In this document: piece after piece, positions 28,695 to 37,644 of the stretch
Position numbering within the stretch: the first letter of the stretch is position 1
How the letters are laid out: each line of letters opens with the position of its first letter
Source: CAYQDF01 sp964416175
GTDB taxonomy: Bacteria; Chloroflexota; Anaerolineae; Anaerolineales; UBA4823
Reading direction: 5' to 3'
DNA length: 64,000 bases
Assembly: GCA_964416175.1 (NCBI GenBank)
Contig: CAYQDF010000002.1
Span: 18,793-82,792, forward strand
The notes under the pieces: generated by a model
What the model was told of the DNA's origin: nothing
Database searches by the model: none
The model's input: only the letters and a program-made list of their open reading frames with translations
Position numbers and translations under genes: made by a program

Positions 28695-31600
28695 TCAAGC
28701 GGGGAACTTTTCCATGACGTTGTCGAGGTAGGCCGCGCGCAGGTCGGGGTCCCGGAACAAACTGGCGATCTCCTTCACCATGGCGAGAGCCGCATCGCTC
28801 CTGGCTCCTGCGGCTTCATGTTGCCCGGATGCCTCCAGCAATCCGGCTGCTGCGGCGCGCGCCTGCCACACGATCGGGCGCATGTTCATAGTGAGGGCTT
28901 CAGCTTCAGCAGCTTCGAACAGCTGCAGGCTTTTCTCAACTTCAGCGAGGGCGCGGTACACTTTCCCTGCGATCAGAGAGATGAGCGGCCTGACATGCTT
29001 CATTGTTCGCTCGTCCGTATATACGCGTGCTTCATCGATGAGGTGTCTGGCTTCCCAGATTTCGCCTTTCCTCAACGCCAGCAGCGCAGCGCCGGCGAGC
29101 AGGCGGGGGCGCTCCATCAAGGAGAAAATGGTCGGATAATTCAATCCTTTTTGGATGGAGTCCTCGGCGATCTCGAAGTCTCCCAGGGTCATGGCGCAGA
29201 ATCCCAGGTCCGCCCAAGCAATTCCGCCGGCGATTGCTCCGACGGGCGACTCAAGCAGCCGGAGGGCATGGCGATGAATTTCCGAGACCTTATCCGAGAA
29301 TTTAGGGCTGATCTCCAGGTAGATCGAACCCAGGATGCTCAGCGGCACGACGACCTGGAAGGGAGTGAAAGCCTCGAGGGGGAGCGCAGCTTCTACTGCG
29401 AGCTTTGCATGCTCCAGCGCCAGCTCATAATTGCCTTCCAGGCGGGAGATTTCAGCGAGCAGCCAGCTTCCATCGATCAATGGGAATGAGGCGCCGATAA
29501 GAGCGGCGATCTCCACTCCGGCCATCAATACCTGGCGGGCAGTTGCAAAATCTCCGTTCCGAATATGGGCGAATGGGATCGCGCTGGTGAGCAGCGCTGC
29601 TTCGTGTTCCCGGTTTCCCGCTTCGCGGGCGATCTGCAGCGCATGCAAGCCCTTATCCAAAGCCTCGTCATAGCGCGTCATGTAAGCCAGGCTGGTAGCC
29701 ACGTGTTCGAGACCAACGACGACGTGTTCCTTAATCCCGGCCTCCTCGCCGATCTGCACGACCTCGGACATATACCTGACTACGTTCTCGAAATCAGCCT
29801 GGGCGGTGCACATCTGGCAGCGCACGAGAGCAAGCTCGGGAAACGAGGAATTTTGAGCGTGTTTCCTGATCAATTCCTCGGATCGGACAAGGACCTGTTC
29901 GGCCTCCTTGAATTGACCCATGAAGAGGGCGAAGAGAGAGCCAAGCTTGTTTAGGGCGGAGACCTGCATTGGGATGTCGCCATGCGATTCCGCCAGGGTG
30001 AGCATGGCCTCATAGGTCTGTCTGGCTTCCGGGATCCGGTTGGTGAAAGTAAGGGCGCCACCCAGCCCCTCATAGGCCCGCCTTACCAGATCAGGCTCCT
30101 CGGCGAAGGACCGCAGTTCGACCGCTTTGTTAAAGTGTTCGATCGCTTCCGCGGTGGCGTAAGCCCCGGCAGCCTGTTCACCGGCAGCAACCAGGTGTGG
30201 CAGGGCCAGCCCGGGCTGGCGGGCTTCTAGAAAATGCCGGGCGATCTCCGCGGCCTGGTCTGGCTGGCGTGCGATCAATGACTCGGCTGCTCGATGGTGA
30301 AGTTCCCGGCGGTTGCTGCGGAGGATCGAACTGTACGCCGCTTCCTGGGTCAGGACATGCTTAAAGGCGTACGTCCGATGCGGAAGGCGGCTGCGTTCTA
30401 CCAGCAGCTCCCGTCGCTGCAGTTCCGGAAGAGCTCTTTCGATAGCTTCCGGTTCCCCAACCAGGTCAGTCAACACTGCGGTGGAGAATTCACGGCCGAG
30501 TACCGAGGCAGCCTGTAGGATGCGGCGGCTCCGTTCCTCCAGCCGGTCGAGGCGGGCGGTGATGACCCCCACCAGGGTATCCGGGATCGAGATGGTCGCT
30601 ATTTCCTGGGTCGCACGCCAGTGACCATCCTGCCTGACAACCAGCTCCCGGTCCAGCAGGGATCGGATGATCTCCTCCACGAAGAAGGGGTTGCCTTCGG
30701 ATTTTTCCAAGATAAGGGCTCTGACCTGCTCCGGCAGGTCTTCGATTTCTAGCAGGCTGGCGACGAGCTGTCGTGACTGGTCCTGATCCAATGCTGCCAG
30801 CTCAATCGCCTGGTATCGGTGAGGATAATCCCGCCCGGCTGTCTCATGAAAGCTCCAGGCAAGCTCCTGGCGTCGCGGCCGAAAGGCAGCGATGATCATC
30901 AAGGGCACCCGATCGGTGAGCGGCAGCAAGGAAAGGAGCAGATCGAGCGAGGTCGGGTCGCACCAGTGGAGGTCGTCGAGCACCAGCAGCAGCAGTTGGC
31001 TGGCAGCGATCCGTTCGACCAGCTCTGATACATGGGTGAACACCTGGCCGCGCAGCATGGGAGGCAGGAGGTATTTGATCCGATCCGCAGCTTCCCCATC
31101 CACCGGCACGCCCAGCATGGCAGCGAAGAACGGGGCGATCTCTGGGCTGCGACCGGGGAAGAAGTTCTCAATCTCACCCTGGATGCGGGCCAGCTTTTCC
31201 TCATCGTCCTGACCGGGTCGCAGACCGAAGAACTGGTTGAAGAGATTGATGAAGGGGGCGTAGGGCGTGGTGTTCTCGTAAGAGAGCGAGCGGCCCTCCA
31301 GCCAGCGGACATCGATTCCTGGATTTGTGGCGACCGCCTGCCGGAGTTCCGCCACCAGGCGCGATTTCCCCAGCCCGGCCTCGCCGATGATCGAGACGAT
31401 GTTTCCCGAGCCATCCTGGAGAGATCTGACTGCTGAGAGCAGGGATGCATAATGCCGATCGCGCCCGATGAGCGGGGCCTGGAGCCCTTCTATCCCGCGC
31501 AGCCTGCCCGGTTCGGCCCGGGGTGCCAGCACACGATACGCCCGTACAGGCTCTTCTCTCCCTTTCACTTCCATGGCTTCGATGGTTTCGAACTCGAACA

Positions 31601-32369
31601 GGGGGGAAACCAGCCGGTAGGTTGGTTCAGCGATCTGGACGGTGCCCGGCTGAGCGGTCTGCTCCATGCGCGCCGCCAGGTTGATGGCGTCTCCCAGGGC
31701 GGTGTACTCCAGGCGCAAGTCAGAACCGACCGCGCCGACCACGACCAGCCCGGTGTTGATACCCACGCGGACCTCGAAATTGAAACCCCATTGGCCGACG
31801 ATTTTTTTACTGAAGTTCTTAACAGCCTTAACGATCTCCAGACCCGCGAGGATGGCCCGCTGTGGATCGTCTTCGTGGGTGGTTGGGGCGCCGAAGAAGG
31901 CCAGCAGGCCATCTCCCATCAGGCGAGCTACCGTGCCTTCAAAGGCGTAGACCGGGCGGATCATGTGCTCGAAGGCGCCATTCATAATTTCCGCCCATTC
32001 CTCCGGATCGAGGTTGGCCGCGGCAGATGTGGACCCTTTGACATCGCAGAACAGGATCGTCACCACACGCCGCTCACCCTCCACCATGCCAGCGCTCCGG
32101 GCGACTTCCAGCCTGGCGAGCAGCTCCTTTGGGATGTACTTTTGCAACAGGTCGGTGTAGCTGGACGCAGCCCGCGGAGGCGTGTCCGCTGGCTGTTTGC
32201 GTTCCGCCTCTTCCCTGGATTGGACCGGCTGCCCGCAGTTGATGCAGAACCGCGCCCCGGCTGGCAGGCTGGTCCCACAGCTGGTGCAGGAGATCGAAAG
32301 GGCTGTGCCGCAATTGATGCAGAACCGCGCGGTCTCCGGATTACTGGTCTGACAGTTTGGACAGTTCAT
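28695..32369 (-). CDS. Cyclase-AAA-TPR signalling protein with two zinc ribbons
   Basis: A 1224-residue multi-domain protein. In order: two zinc ribbons (CPNCQTSNPETARFCINCG and CTSCGTSLPAGARFCINCG), a class III cyclase domain (VTILFCDVKGST near 105, GDGLLAFFGAP, YTALGDAINLAARME), an AAA/STAND ATPase (Walker A SIIGEAGLGKSRL near 328, Walker B LLLLVLDDLHWCDPTS) and a C-terminal TPR-like helical array of about 550 residues. Both metal Asp residues and the ALGDAINLAAR motif are kept, so the cyclase looks active. The architecture is common in Chloroflexota and Actinobacteria; the ligand is unknown. Confidence 0.9.
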   Translation of the reverse strand: MNCPNCQTSNPETARFCINCGTALSISCTSCGTSLPAGARFCINCGQPVQSREEAERKQPADTPPRAASSYTDLLQKYIPKELLARLEVARSAGMVEGERRVVTILFCDVKGSTSAAANLDPEEWAEIMNGAFEHMIRPVYAFEGTVARLMGDGLLAFFGAPTTHEDDPQRAILAGLEIVKAVKNFSKKIVGQWGFNFEVRVGINTGLVVVGAVGSDLRLEYTALGDAINLAARMEQTAQPGTVQIAEPTYRLVSPLFEFETIEAMEVKGREEPVRAYRVLAPRAEPGRLRGIEGLQAPLIGRDRHYASLLSAVRSLQDGSGNIVSIIGEAGLGKSRLVAELRQAVATNPGIDVRWLEGRSLSYENTTPYAPFINLFNQFFGLRPGQDDEEKLARIQGEIENFFPGRSPEIAPFFAAMLGVPVDGEAADRIKYLLPPMLRGQVFTHVSELVERIAASQLLLLVLDDLHWCDPTSLDLLLSLLPLTDRVPLMIIAAFRPRRQELAWSFHETAGRDYPHRYQAIELAALDQDQSRQLVASLLEIEDLPEQVRALILEKSEGNPFFVEEIIRSLLDRELVVRQDGHWRATQEIATISIPDTLVGVITARLDRLEERSRRILQAASVLGREFSTAVLTDLVGEPEAIERALPELQRRELLVERSRLPHRTYAFKHVLTQEAAYSSILRSNRRELHHRAAESLIARQPDQAAEIARHFLEARQPGLALPHLVAAGEQAAGAYATAEAIEHFNKAVELRSFAEEPDLVRRAYEGLGGALTFTNRIPEARQTYEAMLTLAESHGDIPMQVSALNKLGSLFALFMGQFKEAEQVLVRSEELIRKHAQNSSFPELALVRCQMCTAQADFENVVRYMSEVVQIGEEAGIKEHVVVGLEHVATSLAYMTRYDEALDKGLHALQIAREAGNREHEAALLTSAIPFAHIRNGDFATARQVLMAGVEIAALIGASFPLIDGSWLLAEISRLEGNYELALEHAKLAVEAALPLEAFTPFQVVVPLSILGSIYLEISPKFSDKVSEIHRHALRLLESPVGAIAGGIAWADLGFCAMTLGDFEIAEDSIQKGLNYPTIFSLMERPRLLAGAALLALRKGEIWEARHLIDEARVYTDERTMKHVRPLISLIAGKVYRALAEVEKSLQLFEAAEAEALTMNMRPIVWQARAAAAGLLEASGQHEAAGARSDAALAMVKEIASLFRDPDLRAAYLDNVMEKFPA

Positions 32370-32552
32370 AGCTTTCCCTTTCCACTGGAACCGACGTGCG
32401 GACTGGGCTTTACGTCCGTTGGACAGCCTTTATATGGACTTAGTTTATCAGATTTACGCAGCGGGATAGCAACCGATTCTATTCCACATGAGAAAAATCC
32501 CAACCCTCAGGTCAGGATTTTTCTAAAGAACGTAACGCATGCAATTTACTTG

Positions 32553-32615
32553 TTACTTGGTTTTCTTGCCCTTCTTGCCCTTGTTGCCTTTCTTACCTTT
32601 GTCTTTATTAGCCAT
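32553..32615 (-). CDS. 20-residue Lys/Gly-rich peptide
   Basis: ATG at 32615 has a strong Shine-Dalgarno GAGGAGG (32621-32627) at 5 bases. The product is 20 residues, with 10 Lys and a repeating KGKKG or NKGKKG unit after MANKD, ending in KKTK. Only a strong ribosome site plus a minus-strand -10 box (TACAAT, 32672-32677) support it, but the composition is far from random. It is divergent from a radical SAM-SPASM enzyme with a PqqD-like domain, so it could be a substrate peptide; it could also be a free-standing nucleic-acid-binding peptide. Confidence 0.6.
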   Translation of the reverse strand: MANKDKGKKGNKGKKGKKTK

Positions 32616-32689
32616 GGAAACCTCCTCGATGAATGCGTACCCGGCAGCCGTCGCATTCCCCCGATGAAAAGATTGTAACACACTTCCAC

Positions 32690-32718
32690 TTGCCATCCTG
32701 GAGGGCAGAGTTTATACT
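32690..32718 (+). promoter_or_regulatory. Sigma70-type promoter of the radical SAM gene
   Basis: TTGCCA (32690-32695), a 17-base spacer and TATACT (32713-32718) give a transcription start near 32725 and a leader of about 44 bases. The minus-strand -10 of the Lys/Gly peptide gene lies at 32672-32677, so the two promoters are back to back. Confidence 0.65.
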
Positions 32719-32768
32719 ACCAGGACTTATCGCCAGCAGAGATCTGTTCCGACAATAGAGGTGCCCTA

Positions 32769-34373
32769 ATGACTCTGTTACAAGCTCCCCAGGCCCTGGT
32801 ACACCGGCTGTGGGATGGCATCCGGCAAGACACTTCCGAACTTCTCACCCTTTTCGCGCCGCAACCCCCGCCAGTACCGGGTCTCTACACGTACCGCATC
32901 GAAAATGACGGCGCCAGATTCCGGATCCACCTGCGGATCGAAGGCGACGGCGGAGGAGTATTATTCGTCGATGTCACCGACGTGGTCCACCTAAACCCAA
33001 CGGCCGCCTGGATGGCCAGGTTCGCGCTGGACGGCGTCTCCCGCTCTCAGGCACGGGCAAGCCTGATTTCTTACTACCCAGACGCCGTTCGCGGCCAGCT
33101 CGATCGACAGCTTGAACAAATTTATGGGATGGTAGCGCGGTTCGTCAACCCGGGGTCGGGCTGTCCGACCTGCGGTGTGGAAAGCCTCGACCAGGTGCCG
33201 ATGTTCAGCATGCGGGTAAAGGCCCCCTACAAGGTGGACCTCGCCCTGACGTATGGCTGCAACAACGAATGCCCGCACTGCTACAACGAGCCGGACCGCC
33301 TCAGCATGCCCTCCTTACCGGCCGAGTCCTGGAAGCAGATCTTCGATAAGCTGGCGGCGGTCGGCATCCCGCACTTCATCTTCACCGGCGGTGAAGCGAC
33401 TTTGCATCCGGACCTCCCCGAGCTGGTCGCCTATGCTGACAGCCTTGGCCCGATCGTCGGCCTGAACACGAATGGGCGGCGTATCCAGCACCGCCCGTAC
33501 ATGGAGACGCTGGCGCAGGCTGGCCTCAATCACGTCCAGGTAACGCTTGGTTCGCACATCCCAGAGGTGCATGACGCCATGATGGGTGCCGTATCCTACC
33601 ACCAGACTGTGCGCGGCATCCAGAACGCGTTGGAGAGCGGGGTGCACACCATAACAAACACCACCCTCATGCGCTGCAACATGGATCATGCCGAGGAGAT
33701 CGTGGAATTCCTCTTCGACCTGGGCGTGCGCACTTTCGCCATGAACGGGATGATCTACTCGGGGGGAGGCTTCTCCCATCCAAACGCCATCCCTGAAGAA
33801 GAAATGCCGCCGCTGCTGGTGCGCGTCCGCGATAGGGCTGCCGAGTTAGGCATGCGTTTCTTATGGTACACGCCAACCGAATATTGCCGCATGTCGCCCG
33901 TGGAGCTGGAGATCGGCGCAAAGCGCTGCAACGCAGGGGAATATTCCATGTGCGTGGAGCCCAACGGCGACGTGCTCCCCTGCCAGTCCTATTACATCAC
34001 GGCTGGCAACCTGCTCCGCGACCCCTGGGATAAAATCTGGAACGGGGAGCTGTTCCGGAGCTTCCGCGACCGAGAGCTGGACCCGCGCTGGGCTGGCCTG
34101 CCGGAGAAATGCTGGGACTGCCCTGACTTGCCGCTGTGCGGCGGTGGCTGCCGCATCGAGCGTGAAGCCCGCGAGGGACACCGGATTGCGGAGGGGGCGG
34201 GCGGGGGCTGCTCGGGCTGCAGCGGCGCCTGCGGGACTGCCCACCACATCAACCCGGTCCACACCGCCGGGTTTATCCCGACTGAGAGCATGGTGCGGGC
34301 AGGCCGGAGGGCGACAGGGAATATGAGCGGGTTGATTTCGCTGGAGATGATCGACCCGACCTCCAATGATTGA
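32769..34373 (+). CDS. Radical SAM-SPASM protein with a PqqD-like N-terminal domain
   Basis: A probable peptide-modifying or maturase enzyme. Residues 35-120 resemble a PqqD/RRE domain (IHLRIEGDGGG, VHLNPTAAWMARFALDG). A CPTC pair near 133 precedes the radical SAM motif CNNECPHC near 163. GGEATLHPDLPELV binds SAM. The C-terminal SPASM part shows CVEPNGDVLPC and CWDCPDLPLCGGGC (CX2CX5CX3C), then an unusual Gly/Cys tail (GCSGCSGACG) and 50 further residues. RRE plus SPASM is the combination of RiPP-modifying enzymes. It overlaps the next gene by 8 bases and is divergent from a 20-residue peptide gene. Confidence 0.85.
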   Translation: MTLLQAPQALVHRLWDGIRQDTSELLTLFAPQPPPVPGLYTYRIENDGARFRIHLRIEGDGGGVLFVDVTDVVHLNPTAAWMARFALDGVSRSQARASLISYYPDAVRGQLDRQLEQIYGMVARFVNPGSGCPTCGVESLDQVPMFSMRVKAPYKVDLALTYGCNNECPHCYNEPDRLSMPSLPAESWKQIFDKLAAVGIPHFIFTGGEATLHPDLPELVAYADSLGPIVGLNTNGRRIQHRPYMETLAQAGLNHVQVTLGSHIPEVHDAMMGAVSYHQTVRGIQNALESGVHTITNTTLMRCNMDHAEEIVEFLFDLGVRTFAMNGMIYSGGGFSHPNAIPEEEMPPLLVRVRDRAAELGMRFLWYTPTEYCRMSPVELEIGAKRCNAGEYSMCVEPNGDVLPCQSYYITAGNLLRDPWDKIWNGELFRSFRDRELDPRWAGLPEKCWDCPDLPLCGGGCRIEREAREGHRIAEGAGGGCSGCSGACGTAHHINPVHTAGFIPTESMVRAGRRATGNMSGLISLEMIDPTSND

Positions 34374-35301
34374 TCTACATGCAGTATATCGCCTGCTGGC
34401 AGGCGGCCTGTTTGCCCTCGCTTTCGGGTGGGTCTACTTCCGGTTGAGCCGGGGGGCAGGAAAAGCGCTGTTCGTCCTGCTGCTGGGCGGGCTGAGCCTC
34501 GTCTTCTGGTTCAGCCCGCTGGCGCACCTGCTTGCCTTCCTTGGACTGTCAGGGTTATTCGCCTGGGATATTCTTCGGCGGAGGGAAAGGCGCCCGGCCT
34601 TTCAACCTGCCCGGGCGATCGCGGAAGGCGGCGGGGTCAAGCGCGGGCTGACCGCTCCCGAAGCTGCCGTGCTGTTGGAGATGCCGAACCACGCCGTGCT
34701 GGCTGCCGTCCTGATTGGCCTCTTCAAGAAAGGCGCCATCCGGCTGGTTGAAGGCCCGGTTGCCAGGCTGGAGGTGGCGCCAGACTTCCGCGCTCGGCAG
34801 GTCAGTCCGGATGCCATGCAACGGGCTGCGCATCGGCGAGCTGCTGCGCAGCGGCACAACGCAATCCTTCATCCTCACGAAGAGCCTTTCCTGGAGCTGC
34901 TCGAAGAGAATACCGGCCAGGAGCTGAGATCGCTGAACTTCACGGTTCCCCTGCGCGCCCTCCAGCGCGAGACCGCTCGCCGGGTCGGCGGCTACGATCT
35001 GGAGGCCACGCGGACCTACTACCGCAAGCACCTGGGCCGGGCGCGGCACGATGCTGCCCGTTCGAGTGAATCCCCCGCGGAGGACAGGCTGCTCGCCCAC
35101 CACCTGGAGTGGCTTATCCTGGATGGGGCTTTCGCGGAACTCTATCGCGGCTACCGCCCGGCCTGGCTTCACCTGGGAGATTCTAAACAGGACCTGGTCG
35201 ATTGGGCTGCCTGGCTCGAGCAGGAGCTTGCGTCATCGGACCCGGCGGGCAGGCCGCACAGTCCGGAAATGGGGGGAATGATCAGTTTGAGGCAGCAGTG
35301 A
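34366..35301 (+). CDS. Membrane-anchored protein with a DUF2207-like cytoplasmic part
   Basis: 311 residues, function unknown. Two N-terminal membrane spans (residues 5-22 and 32-62) are followed by a basic stretch and a soluble part. GLTAPEAAVLLEMPNHAVLA followed by LIGLFKKGAIRLVE looks like the winged-helix-like segment after the membrane part of DUF2207 proteins, which is a resemblance and not a firm assignment. ATG overlaps the radical SAM stop by 8 bases, so the two are translationally coupled and probably act together. Confidence 0.7.
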   Translation: MIDLHAVYRLLAGGLFALAFGWVYFRLSRGAGKALFVLLLGGLSLVFWFSPLAHLLAFLGLSGLFAWDILRRRERRPAFQPARAIAEGGGVKRGLTAPEAAVLLEMPNHAVLAAVLIGLFKKGAIRLVEGPVARLEVAPDFRARQVSPDAMQRAAHRRAAAQRHNAILHPHEEPFLELLEENTGQELRSLNFTVPLRALQRETARRVGGYDLEATRTYYRKHLGRARHDAARSSESPAEDRLLAHHLEWLILDGAFAELYRGYRPAWLHLGDSKQDLVDWAAWLEQELASSDPAGRPHSPEMGGMISLRQQ

Positions 35302-35312
35302 ATCCCTCAAAG

Positions 35313-36497
35313 TCAGGGGAGCGAATTCCAGATCTTTTCCCAGGGATCGCGCAGCATGTTTCCCAACACACGGCCAGCGCCCTGCGCAGGCAGGACGTCC
35401 CCATCCGGCTCGACGTAAAGCCAGGCCCGCCCGGCGCCGATCGCGTCCGCCTCGCCCGCCGCCTCCGGGACTGCCGGGGCCAGGCCGAAATACGGCACCG
35501 CCAGCTCCCAGTTCAGAGGGAGGCCGGCGGCAGCTGCCCGATCGCAGGCGGTGGCCAGCTCTCGCGCCAGGGAAGGCTGGCTGGCGCTCAGTGAGACCGC
35601 GTGCACGCCGGTCTCTGCCAGGCGGTCCAGCCAGATGGGGATCTCAGGCGTATTTTCCGGGGTGAGTGTCAGGTGGGCAGCGGTATGCAGCCGGGCCTCG
35701 AGGACCTCCGCCCAGTAGATGATCCCACTCAGCGCGTCCCAATCGCGGGCCGATGGCGTGCGTGACCCGGTGTGCGAACCGAGCACCACGGTGACATGAT
35801 CCAGACCAGCCTGGAGCAGCTCGTCCAGGTAAGCCGATTCGGCCAGGCGGGCTCCGTCACTGACCAGGCCGGTGACCATGCCGAGGTGTTCGGCGTGGGC
35901 CAGCAGAGCTGCCAGGTCCGGACGGATGGTAGGCTCGCCCCCGGTGAAGACGACGTGGGGGATGCCTGCCCCCCAGGCTGCGTCCAGGATCTTCTGCCAG
36001 TCCTCCGTCGCCAGCTCTCCTCCTGCGGGTCCCGCCGGGACTGCAAAGGCGTCGGTGGGCATTCGGTACGTCAGTGCGCAGTCCAGACGGTATGGCGCGG
36101 AGAGCGGGCCGCTGTACGGTGTCAGGCGCTCGAGTTCCTGGGCGTTGACCGGCGCGCGTTCCGGGTCCAGGTAAAGCGCTTCCACCCGGTCGACAAAATC
36201 CGCATAATCCCGGGCTGCCTGCTCACGGGTCACCCGGTAGCGGCCAGCGATAAAACTGGCGACCTCCTCTGGTGGAGTACCCTGCAAGAGGTGATACGCG
36301 TACTCAGCCGCGGTCGGGTTCAGGTGAAGGATTGTGGCGGCGTTGATCAGCAGAACGCCGCGACCATCCGCTTCCAGGCGCAGGTGCAGCCGGTATGGCA
36401 GGGGGGAGTCGGGCGGCGCCTTGCGGGCGTACAGGCCCGGAGGGAGGGGATCGACCCGGCCTCGGATTCTCCGGAGGGCTCTGTTTAAAGCAGTCAT
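35313..36497 (-). CDS. Radical-SAM-like protein without cluster cysteines (probable pseudoenzyme)
   Basis: 394 residues, paralogous to the radical SAM protein at 32769-34373. Shared parts: a PqqD-like N-terminus (RLHLRLEADGRG, ILHLNPTAAEYAYHLLQG), IPHVVFTGGEPTIRPDLAAL, and VEPDGDVLPAQGAGRVLGNM. The active copy has CNNECPHC where this protein reads RMPTDAFA, and LPAQ replaces LPCQ; it stops at DPWEKIWNSLP, just before the Cys-rich SPASM end. It therefore should not bind a [4Fe-4S] cluster. An intact frame of normal length argues that it is kept for binding or regulation. ATG 36497 was chosen; TACAAT 14 bases upstream suggests a nearly leaderless mRNA. Confidence 0.78.
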   Translation of the reverse strand: MTALNRALRRIRGRVDPLPPGLYARKAPPDSPLPYRLHLRLEADGRGVLLINAATILHLNPTAAEYAYHLLQGTPPEEVASFIAGRYRVTREQAARDYADFVDRVEALYLDPERAPVNAQELERLTPYSGPLSAPYRLDCALTYRMPTDAFAVPAGPAGGELATEDWQKILDAAWGAGIPHVVFTGGEPTIRPDLAALLAHAEHLGMVTGLVSDGARLAESAYLDELLQAGLDHVTVVLGSHTGSRTPSARDWDALSGIIYWAEVLEARLHTAAHLTLTPENTPEIPIWLDRLAETGVHAVSLSASQPSLARELATACDRAAAAGLPLNWELAVPYFGLAPAVPEAAGEADAIGAGRAWLYVEPDGDVLPAQGAGRVLGNMLRDPWEKIWNSLP

Positions 36498-36652
36498 GTC
36501 GATTGAATTGTACCAAAGGAAATTTCTGCCGATGCGTACACTGTGGAAGACCGTGCCAGGCTCGCCGAATGGGGACAGGGCTGGGGCGAAGCAACTGTAC
36601 AAGGGCAGTCTTTATCGTGATTGGTTAAAAGAGCGCGCTGAGATCACAAAAT

Positions 36653-36682
36653 AATGTGAGCGTACCCCCTCACGCTCACATT
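36653..36682. terminator. 11-base stem-loop, possible terminator
   Basis: AATGTGAGCGT (36653-36663) pairs perfectly with ACGCTCACATT (36672-36682) around an 8-base loop. On the minus strand the stem is followed by ATTTTG, weakly terminator-like. No minus-strand gene ends just upstream, so an attenuator or barrier between the two loci is as likely. Confidence 0.4.
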
Positions 36683-36890
36683 GGGAACTGCGAAGATAAT
36701 TCGTTATGATGAGTGAGATTGCTGTATGCTGTCTCGAAGATGACCGGAACTTGAATCTTATACCTGGATAATGGAGGGCCTTTTTTTCTGCTCTTGCTGA
36801 ACCGGAGCAACTATACAACACATTGGACATCGAGTGAATAGGCAAAGAGTTGAAGCCTATAGATATTTGTACTGATTTTGGGACTTCTCC

Positions 36891-36919
36891 TTGTGTTCGG
36901 AATAAATCTCTGCTAAGAT
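36891..36919 (+). promoter_or_regulatory. Promoter of the ComA-like response regulator gene
   Basis: TTGTGT (36891-36896), a 17-base spacer and TAAGAT (36914-36919) place the start near 36926, 38 bases before the ATG. The -10 box is identical to that of the nuo operon. Confidence 0.55.
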
Positions 36920-36963
36920 AGTTCCAGGTTCTCAAACCGACGGCGGGTCATGGATGGTCGCAT

Positions 36964-37644
36964 ATGAACAAAATCCGGGTTGCGATACTTGATGATCACC
37001 AGGCTATCATTGATGGCTATGTTTATCGGCTGAGCCAGGCCTCCGACATCGAGGTGGTGGTGACCGCCACATATGCCGAGGAATTCGAAGATTTGCTGGC
37101 TCAGCAGAAACCGGATGTGCTCCTCCTCGACGTGTTTGTGCCCATCTCATCCCAGAACCAGAATTATTATCCTATCCTGCAGGCCATTCCAAAATGGCTC
37201 CAGTCTTACCGGCAGCTGTCGATCCTGGTCATCTCAGCCCACAACCTGCGCGCGCTCATTAAAGCGGTGATCGAGGCAGGCGCGAGCGGTTTTATTTTGA
37301 AGGAGGATCAAACCGCCTTCCAGGAATTGGGAAGCATCATACGTTCAGTCGCCCGGGGTGGAATTTACTTCAGCAAGAAAGCGTACCAGCACATGCAGGA
37401 GATCGCCTCCGAGGACTCGCCACTGACTTCCCGACAGCTGCAGGTCCTGTCCTTGTGTGCTGCCTATCCCGATGCGACCACCAGCGAACTGGCCGACATG
37501 CTCGGGGTGGCGCACTCCACGCTGCGGAACCTGCTCTCTCAAGCATACCTGCGCCTCGGAGTGCGCACTCGTACAGCCGCCATCGAAAAGGCCAGGAAAA
37601 TGGGCCTGATCGCTGTTCACGAACCCATCCCCGGTTCGCTGTAA
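36964..37644 (+). CDS. NarL/LuxR-type response regulator (ComA-like)
   Basis: Two-component regulator of 226 residues. Receiver: acidic pocket D10/D11, phosphoacceptor D56 in VLLLDVFVP, and the conserved Lys in GFILKED near 108. The LuxR-type helix-turn-helix is at residues 152-215 (LTSRQLQVLSLCAA, TTSELADMLGVAHSTLRNLL). Its natural partner is a HisKA_3 sensor kinase, and one lies 1.3 kb away (38985-41258). Its 3' end overlaps the convergent ComQ-like gene by 28 bases. In Bacillus the equivalent gene is comA; the call as ComA-like rests on this context. Confidence 0.85.
   Translation: MNKIRVAILDDHQAIIDGYVYRLSQASDIEVVVTATYAEEFEDLLAQQKPDVLLLDVFVPISSQNQNYYPILQAIPKWLQSYRQLSILVISAHNLRALIKAVIEAGASGFILKEDQTAFQELGSIIRSVARGGIYFSKKAYQHMQEIASEDSPLTSRQLQVLSLCAAYPDATTSELADMLGVAHSTLRNLLSQAYLRLGVRTRTAAIEKARKMGLIAVHEPIPGSL

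Larger units (their letters stand above)
36498..36963. other. 466-base gap: hairpin and comA-like promoter
   Basis: It holds a perfect 11-base stem-loop (36653-36682) and the promoter of the response regulator (36891-36919). A 17-codon ATG frame at 36708 lacks a ribosome site and I do not call it. No other gene is supported. Confidence 0.6.

Noticed and set aside
36708..36761. 17-codon ATG frame near the ComA-like promoter as a second pheromone
   Set aside because: No ribosome site and no C-terminal tryptophan.
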